Assembly: GCA_937900125.1 (NCBI GenBank)
Contig: CALCEK010000042.1
Span: 1-19,688, forward strand
DNA: 19,688 nt
From: an uncultured Treponema sp.
GTDB lineage: Bacteria; Spirochaetota; Spirochaetia; Treponematales; Treponemataceae
Direction: 5' to 3'
The notes beneath the pieces are model-generated. The model was not told the origin of the DNA. It searched no databases and saw only the letters and a list, made by a program, of their open reading frames with translations. Made by a program: the position numbers and the translations under genes. Below, piece by piece: positions 14,961-19,688 of the stretch (position 1 is its first letter; every line of letters starts with the position of its first letter).

Positions 14961-16363
14961 ACATACACCTCGTCATCGTTTCTTCCAACAACACGAAGCT
15001 CTCCCTGCTCCCAAGCGCGACGCAACACGGTGTAAAACCGAGAAGTAATTTTTTCGCAATCCGATTTTAACACTTTTTCGTTGACTTCCTCATCCCACAA
15101 AATCGCTTCGGCACGATTTTTTGACACGTTTTTTAAAATTTTTCCGCGGAATGCAGTGGGCTTTGCTCGAATCAAAAGAGAAATTTCACGGTCGGTCATT
15201 TCGTGAAGTTTTTTCTGCAAGAATCTATCGTCAGAATTAAGAACATCTTCCTCCGTAAACAAACGTTGCCTTAAATCCGCCCCAAGCAACGGGTCTTGAT
15301 TTGAAAGCGTGTCAATTATTGCCGCCTCAGAAACTGGATCCATTCGTTTTAGAATTTGCGCCAAAACTCCGCGTCCGTCCAAATTCTGAGAATTTTCCGT
15401 ATTTTGAGTAAGCATTTTTTCGCGCAAACTTTTGTTCACCTGCTCTAAAACTTGGGGAGCAACGGGCTTCATTTTTGCAAGTCGCAAAACAACCGCTTTT
15501 TTTGTGCGAGTGTCCATTTCATTTATAACTTCGGCAGCCTTTTTCGGCTCAATTTGCGAAAGAACTAGAGCCTGCGTTCCTTCTGCCTCGCCAGAAAGCA
15601 AAATTGCAATTCTAGAAGCATTTGCATCTTCAAGGTAATCAAAAGGTTTTCCTTCGGGAAACTGCACCGACCGCGCAATTACTTCTTCCGCCTTTTTAGC
15701 TCCGTAGGCTTTAGTAAGAATGGCACGCGCTGTGTCAACTCCACCTTCTTCCCTAGCACGAACGATTAGCGATTCAAACTCTTGCAAAACTTCGCGGGCT
15801 TCTTCGGGCGAAACACTCTGAATTGAAGCAATTTCAGGAATTATCTTTTCGGTTTGCTCTTCCGTCAAGTGCGGAATTATTTTTGCAGCCTCGTCAATGC
15901 CAATTACAACAAGAAATTTTGCAACGCGGCGGTAAAGACTTTCTTTTTCGCCTTCTTTTTTTTCTGTTTCGGGAACTTTTATAAGTCCGCGAGAAGTTAG
16001 GACACTGGCAGCAGCCTTTACGTCTTCGCTAGTAGCATTTTGTTTTTTAAAATACGTGCCTGTTTTTGCCGCAACACGCGCTTCTTCTGGGGGGAGCGTT
16101 GGCGGTGGCGTATAAGAAGATTTTGTTTGGGGAGTTTTTACACTTTTTGTAAAAGCCTGATTTTTTTCTTGTTCGGTTAAAAGACTTCTATTTATATGTT
16201 CAAAAACAGGTGAGCGAACAAGTGCTTCATGTCCTGGCTTTGCCTCATGGCGAATCTGGCTTGAAATTGACTGAACTTTTTGCTCTTTTGGAAAATCTTC
16301 ATTTTTATCCGATTCTCCTTTTGCCTTTTGATATGCGTTCAATCTGTAATCATTTATGTTCAT
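14957..16363 (-). CDS. fliG1: FliG1-like flagellar motor switch paralogue
   Basis: A 468-aa protein with a polar, Pro-rich N-terminal extension of about 140 residues. FliG-type armadillo helices follow (SLYRRVAKFLVVIGIDEAAK onward), with the C-terminal FliG region KILKNVSKNRAEAIL near 408-422. Spirochaetes carry two FliGs; this is the atypical one. FliG's FliM-binding EHPQ motif is absent: the region reads GEAEGTQALVL at 258-268. GPVR in the torque domain is replaced by NEKV, although an Asp-Glu pair remains (WDEE). In Borrelia FliG1 is a polar motility factor rather than the main rotor ring protein. The start at 16363 (MNINDYRL) is chosen because the ATG at 16372 overlaps the promoter -10 box. 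The gene overlaps the M16C gene by ATGA. Confidence 0.82.
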   Translation of the reverse strand: MNINDYRLNAYQKAKGESDKNEDFPKEQKVQSISSQIRHEAKPGHEALVRSPVFEHINRSLLTEQEKNQAFTKSVKTPQTKSSYTPPPTLPPEEARVAAKTGTYFKKQNATSEDVKAAASVLTSRGLIKVPETEKKEGEKESLYRRVAKFLVVIGIDEAAKIIPHLTEEQTEKIIPEIASIQSVSPEEAREVLQEFESLIVRAREEGGVDTARAILTKAYGAKKAEEVIARSVQFPEGKPFDYLEDANASRIAILLSGEAEGTQALVLSQIEPKKAAEVINEMDTRTKKAVVLRLAKMKPVAPQVLEQVNKSLREKMLTQNTENSQNLDGRGVLAQILKRMDPVSEAAIIDTLSNQDPLLGADLRQRLFTEEDVLNSDDRFLQKKLHEMTDREISLLIRAKPTAFRGKILKNVSKNRAEAILWDEEVNEKVLKSDCEKITSRFYTVLRRAWEQGELRVVGRNDDEVYV

Positions 16364-16370
16364 ATCGAAC

Positions 16371-16399
16371 ATTTTATTTTATCTTTTCACAAGTGACAA
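16371..16399 (-). promoter_or_regulatory. fliG1-like gene promoter, leaderless geometry
   Basis: TTGTCA (16394-16399), a 17-bp spacer, then TAAAAT (16371-16376); each hexamer has five of six consensus bases. The -10 ends 7 nt before ATG 16363, predicting a leaderless transcript. No Shine-Dalgarno precedes either possible ATG. The GC-rich hairpin at 16400-16432 abuts the -35. Confidence 0.7.
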
Positions 16400-16548
16400 G
16401 GGGGCAAACTACGCTACAAACTGCCTGCCCCCCGCGATGTGTAAAGAATCTAGCATTTGTTTTACAGAGGAACTAGATTCTTCGGGGACGCACAAAGTGC
16501 TATGAACAAAGTGCTATGCACGAAGTGCTATTGCCCCTTCAGAATGAC
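16400..16548. repeat. Intergenic repeat cluster: two hairpins, 14-bp tandem, inverted GTCATTCTGA
   Basis: GGGGGCA (16400-16406) pairs with TGCCCCC (16426-16432). AAGAATCTAG (16444-16453) pairs with CTAGATTCTT (16473-16482) across a 19-nt loop. A 14-bp unit, ACAAAGTGCTATG plus one base, begins at 16492, 16506 and 16520, the last copy degenerate. TCAGAATGAC at 16539-16548 is the reverse complement of the element at 10305 and 10329. The gap between the fliG1-like gene and oadB holds no gene. One of the hairpins may end the oadB transcript, but neither has a proper T-run. Confidence 0.75.
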
Positions 16549-16565
16549 GCGCAAATTCGCACGAA

Positions 16566-17996
16566 TCAAGAACCGTAAGTTGCAATAAATACACCAGCTG
16601 CAATCGCTGTTCCAATTACACCAGAAACATTCGGTCCCATAGCGTTCATCAAAAGGAAATTTGACGGGTCAGCTTCTTGTCCAACTTTGTTTGCAACGCG
16701 GGCAGCCATAGGAACTGCAGAAACTCCCGCAGAGCCAATGAGCGGATTGATTTTTTTGTTTTTCGGCAAAAAGAGATTCATCAATTTTGCCATAAGAACT
16801 CCCGTTGCAGTTGCCACACAAAATGCCACAAGTCCCAATACAATTATTCCAATTGATTTTCCATTGATAATTTTTTCTGGAGTCATCTGACTTCCAACAC
16901 CAAGCGAAAGCAAAATAGATACAATATTCATCAATTCGTTTTCCATTGTTTTAGAAAGTCTTTCCACAACACCGCATTGTTTTACAAAATTACCAAATGC
17001 CAACATACCAATAAGCGGAGCTGCTGGCGGAAGAAGCAAAATTGTAAGAACTAACAAAAGCAATGGGAACAAAACGCGCTCAGTTTTGCTAACAGGACGC
17101 AACTGATCCATGTGGATTTTTCGTTCTTTTTCAGAAGTGAGAGCTTTCATAATCGGAGGCTGAATCATCGGGACAAGTGCCATGTAAGAATAAGCCGCAA
17201 CCGCAATAACTGCCATCAACTTTGGGGCAAGTTTTCCAGACACATAAATTGAAGTTGGACCGTCCGCACCGCCAATAATTGCAATCGCGCAAGCCTGCAA
17301 TATATTATAATTGGTGTTTAAGCCAGGAATTAAATTCATTAGGGCAACTCCAAACAATGTAAAGAAAACGCCAAACTGAGCCGCTCCACCTAACAGTGCC
17401 GTTTTGGGATTTGCAATAAGCGGACCAAAATCTGTCATTGCACCAATTCCCATAAAAATCAGCATAGGGAAAAATTCATTTCCAACGCCCGCACTGTAAA
17501 TAATATGAAGCATTCCGTCTGGTCCTTCCCCCATGCCAGCCCCTGGGATATTTACCAAAATTGTTCCAAATCCGATTGGAATTAAAAGCAGAGGCTCAAA
17601 ACCTTTTGCCGCTCCCAAATACACAATCAAAAATCCAATCACAATCATTATAACGTATTGCCAACCAGGAGCCTTAGCTGCAAATGGACTAGCAGACTCG
17701 GCTTTTTCAAGTGCTTCTTTTTGAAGTTTTGCTTGTGCAATTTCTTCGGGAGTATCCCTGTGAATCATTTTGTAAATTCCAGTAGATTTCCCGATATTTT
17801 TGATGAATGTTGAAACAGAAATATCTTTTGAACCGTTCCAATTTTCTGTGCCTTCTATGACCATTCCCATTCCTGCTGATTTTGCACCATCTGCGGCAAA
17901 GGCATTTGTTCCTATACCAACAACCGATGCAACCGCAAGAAGCGCAATCATAATAAAGGCGATTTTTTTATTTGTTTCAGTCTTTGCTTCTGGCAT
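16566..17996 (-). CDS. oadB: Na+-translocating decarboxylase beta subunit (OadB)
   Basis: This is the membrane subunit that decarboxylates carboxybiotin and pumps Na+ outward. The 476-aa protein contains the family core from about residue 110, with many membrane helices. GGADGPTSIY has Asp245, equivalent to the essential ion-coupling aspartate, and GVSAVPMAARV is near the C-terminus. Before the core is an extension of about 110 residues. It starts with a signal-peptide-like helix (KKIAFIMIALLAVASVVGIG, then NAFAADG) and continues with a hydrophilic segment, so the family's usual N-terminus is displaced. ATG 17996 has AAGGG upstream. It lies 17 nt after the oadA stop and forms an operon with it. 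A gamma subunit is not visible and may lie outside the window. Confidence 0.94.
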   Translation of the reverse strand: MPEAKTETNKKIAFIMIALLAVASVVGIGTNAFAADGAKSAGMGMVIEGTENWNGSKDISVSTFIKNIGKSTGIYKMIHRDTPEEIAQAKLQKEALEKAESASPFAAKAPGWQYVIMIVIGFLIVYLGAAKGFEPLLLIPIGFGTILVNIPGAGMGEGPDGMLHIIYSAGVGNEFFPMLIFMGIGAMTDFGPLIANPKTALLGGAAQFGVFFTLFGVALMNLIPGLNTNYNILQACAIAIIGGADGPTSIYVSGKLAPKLMAVIAVAAYSYMALVPMIQPPIMKALTSEKERKIHMDQLRPVSKTERVLFPLLLLVLTILLLPPAAPLIGMLAFGNFVKQCGVVERLSKTMENELMNIVSILLSLGVGSQMTPEKIINGKSIGIIVLGLVAFCVATATGVLMAKLMNLFLPKNKKINPLIGSAGVSAVPMAARVANKVGQEADPSNFLLMNAMGPNVSGVIGTAIAAGVFIATYGS

Positions 17997-18013
17997 TTTT
18001 TTACCCTTTTATT

Positions 18014-19688
18014 TTAGTTGATTTCAGCTACAACTTGTCCATTAGAAACTTGAGAGCCAACTTGAGCTACAAAGTGAACTTTTCCACTTGCTCCCGCTTT
18101 AATTTCTAATTCCATTTTCATAGATTCTATGACAATGACGGTATCACTTGCCTGAACACTTGCTCCTTCAGAAACAGCCGTTCTAAGTAAAACACCCGCA
18201 ACAGGAGCTTTTACAGGAGTTCCCCCTTGCGAAGCAGTTGTGCTAGGGGCAGTAGGTGCGGGAGCTGGTGCAATAGCTGACGCGGCTGGCGTAACAGGCG
18301 CAGCTTGTACAGCAGAGCCGCTTATGCTTGCAAGAACTTGATTATTTGTTACTTGAGTTCCTGCGGGAACAGAATAATTTATTGCTCCATCGGCAGTTGC
18401 TTTTACTTCAAGTTCCATTTTCATAGATTCAATTATAATGACCGTCTGCCCTTTTGAAACCTGAGTCCCATTTGCAAAGCACTGTTTTAAAAGTGTACCC
18501 GCAACAGGAGCTTTTACTTCAACTCCGCCAGAAACAACCTGCGCTACAGGCGCACTTGGTGCAACCGCAGCCTGACCAGAGGCAATCGAAACAGAATACG
18601 GCGTTCCGTTTACAGTAACAGAAGAACCATTTGCACTTACAGCATAAGAAGTTCCATTTACAGTTATTGTGTAAGAGCCACCCTTTGGAGTGGTAGAAGC
18701 TGGCGCAGCTTTTGCTGATTCCTCTTTTTTTGCCCCAAATGTGCTTGCCGCGTCAACTGGACCTTTTGCGCGATTTTTAAAGAAGTTAGCGGCAACTTTT
18801 GGGAACATTGCATAAGTCAAAGTATCTTCAACAGTTCCGTTTCCGCCATTTTCTTTTGCTTCAGCAACCATTTTGTCCCATTCGGGTTCAATTTTATCTG
18901 CTGGGCGACAAGTAATAACTTCTTCCATTTTATTTTGTTCAAGGGCTTTTTTAACGAGGTCTGAATTTGGTTCGGCAGGAAGTTTTCCATAGCGACCAAC
19001 AAGCAAATCACGGAATTCCTGAGTCATATTGTTATAACGCCCCATCATCACGTTCATAACGGCTTGTGTTCCAACAATTTGACTTGTAGGCGTTACAAGC
19101 GGAACATATCCACAATCCTTGTGAACAAGCGCTATTTCTTTTAAAACGTCATCAATTTTATCGCTTGCGCCTTGCTGTTTTAGCTGACTTTCAAGATTGC
19201 TCAACATTCCCCCTGGAACTTGACTAACAAGAATTCTAGTGTCAGCACCAAGGAATTTTGATTCAAGTGAAGCATAATGAGTGCGAACTTCGCGGAAATA
19301 TTTTGCAATTTCAAGAAGAGCCTTTGTGTCAAGCTCCGTGTCAAAATCAGTTCCTTTTAACATTTCAACGATTGTTTCCGTTGGACTATGAGAAGTTCCC
19401 ATCGCCATAGAACTTATTGCGGTGTCAAGAATATCCGCCCCAGCCTCAGCAGCTTTAAGCTCAGTGGCAACGCTCAAACCTGTAGTTGAGTGTGTGTGAA
19501 TTTCGACAGGAAGGTCGCAAGCTTTTTTTACAGCTTTTACCAATTCATAGGCATCAAATGGCTTTAAAAGTCCCGACATATCTTTTATACAAATCGAATC
19601 CGCGCCGAATTCCGCATAAGTTTTTGCCAAATCCGCATACTTTTCAATTGTATGGTACGGGGTAACAGCATAGGAAATCGCCATCTGA
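18014..19688 (-). CDS. oadA: Biotin-dependent oxaloacetate decarboxylase/carboxyltransferase alpha subunit (OadA), 5' end missing
   Basis: This is the C-terminal 557 residues of a carboxyltransferase that moves CO2 from oxaloacetate to biotin. The reading frame is open at the window edge (codon CAG before the internal ATG 19684), so roughly the first 150 residues are outside. Seen are KDMSGLL with the metal-binding lysine region, HTHSTTG with the two metal-binding histidines, and the PYC/OadA domain (SQVPGGMLSNLESQL). An Ala/Pro linker and two biotinyl domains follow. Each has ESMKMELE; the biotin lysines are encoded at 18419-18421 and 18116-18118, exactly 303 nt apart. One biotinyl domain is usual. 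It heads the oadB operon and fits Na+-dependent oxaloacetate metabolism in a fermentative spirochaete. Confidence 0.93.
   Translation of the reverse strand, partial: QMAISYAVTPYHTIEKYADLAKTYAEFGADSICIKDMSGLLKPFDAYELVKAVKKACDLPVEIHTHSTTGLSVATELKAAEAGADILDTAISSMAMGTSHSPTETIVEMLKGTDFDTELDTKALLEIAKYFREVRTHYASLESKFLGADTRILVSQVPGGMLSNLESQLKQQGASDKIDDVLKEIALVHKDCGYVPLVTPTSQIVGTQAVMNVMMGRYNNMTQEFRDLLVGRYGKLPAEPNSDLVKKALEQNKMEEVITCRPADKIEPEWDKMVAEAKENGGNGTVEDTLTYAMFPKVAANFFKNRAKGPVDAASTFGAKKEESAKAAPASTTPKGGSYTITVNGTSYAVSANGSSVTVNGTPYSVSIASGQAAVAPSAPVAQVVSGGVEVKAPVAGTLLKQCFANGTQVSKGQTVIIIESMKMELEVKATADGAINYSVPAGTQVTNNQVLASISGSAVQAAPVTPAASAIAPAPAPTAPSTTASQGGTPVKAPVAGVLLRTAVSEGASVQASDTVIVIESMKMELEIKAGASGKVHFVAQVGSQVSNGQVVAEIN

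Noticed and set aside
16364..16372. ATG at 16372 as the fliG1-like start
   Set aside because: This ATG overlaps the -10 box, so it would not be in the transcript; ATG 16363 lies at the predicted transcription start.
17660..17996. OadB N-terminal extension as a fused OadG gamma subunit
   Set aside because: The order of a signal-like helix and hydrophilic segment lacks recognisable OadG sequence; the idea is not supported by the residues seen.

Overview
The window looks like one end of a chromosomal contig from a Treponema-like spirochaete. The evidence is the combination of a divergent, N-terminally extended FliG paralogue (spirochaetes carry two FliGs), Na+-pumping decarboxylase subunits (OadA and OadB), degenerate-lipobox and beta-barrel envelope proteins, AT-rich coding sequence and TAA-dominated stops. 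Bases 1-50 are not biological: they match the 3' portion of the Illumina P5/TruSeq universal adapter, so the natural sequence begins at base 51.

Left part (51-2515, minus strand): the 5' end of mnmG, an unrecognised 193-aa gene, a tRNA-Gly(CCC) with promoter and terminator, and an XRE-HTH plus TPR regulator of RRNPP-like architecture cut by one in-frame TAG. Directly upstream of that regulator, stop codon abutting start codon, is a 45-aa secreted or lipoprotein-like peptide. The divergent intergenic region (2516-2765) holds a perfect 46-bp palindrome. It leads to a plus-strand MFS transporter broken by one extra T in a T-run (2766-3954). Peptide, regulator and transporter could be a decayed, or mis-sequenced, peptide-signalling module; this is the most interesting part of the window.

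Middle (3955-10215): a GC-rich, C-rich intergenic repeat element, then glutamine-dependent NAD+ synthetase (nadE) overlapping rlmJ (23S rRNA A2030 methyltransferase) on the plus strand. Facing them on the minus strand are clpB and a small outer-membrane beta-barrel-like protein.

Right part (10216-19688, all minus strand): an intergenic repeat cluster, a tocopherol-cyclase-like protein, a 74-aa hypothetical, an M16C metallopeptidase overlapping the fliG1-like gene by ATGA, another intergenic repeat cluster, and oadB preceded by oadA. OadA runs off the window edge and has two tandem biotinyl domains.

Two themes cross the window. Four genes (mnmG, nadE, the 74-aa gene and the fliG1-like gene) have a -10 box ending only 6-7 nt before ATG and no Shine-Dalgarno, predicting leaderless mRNAs. 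Short intergenic repeats recur: GTCATTCTGA/GAAGAATCT elements, TGCGCTRTTACGCT elements and small tandem repeats. No intergenic gap exceeds 300 bases. No CRISPR array, insertion sequence or phage gene was seen.
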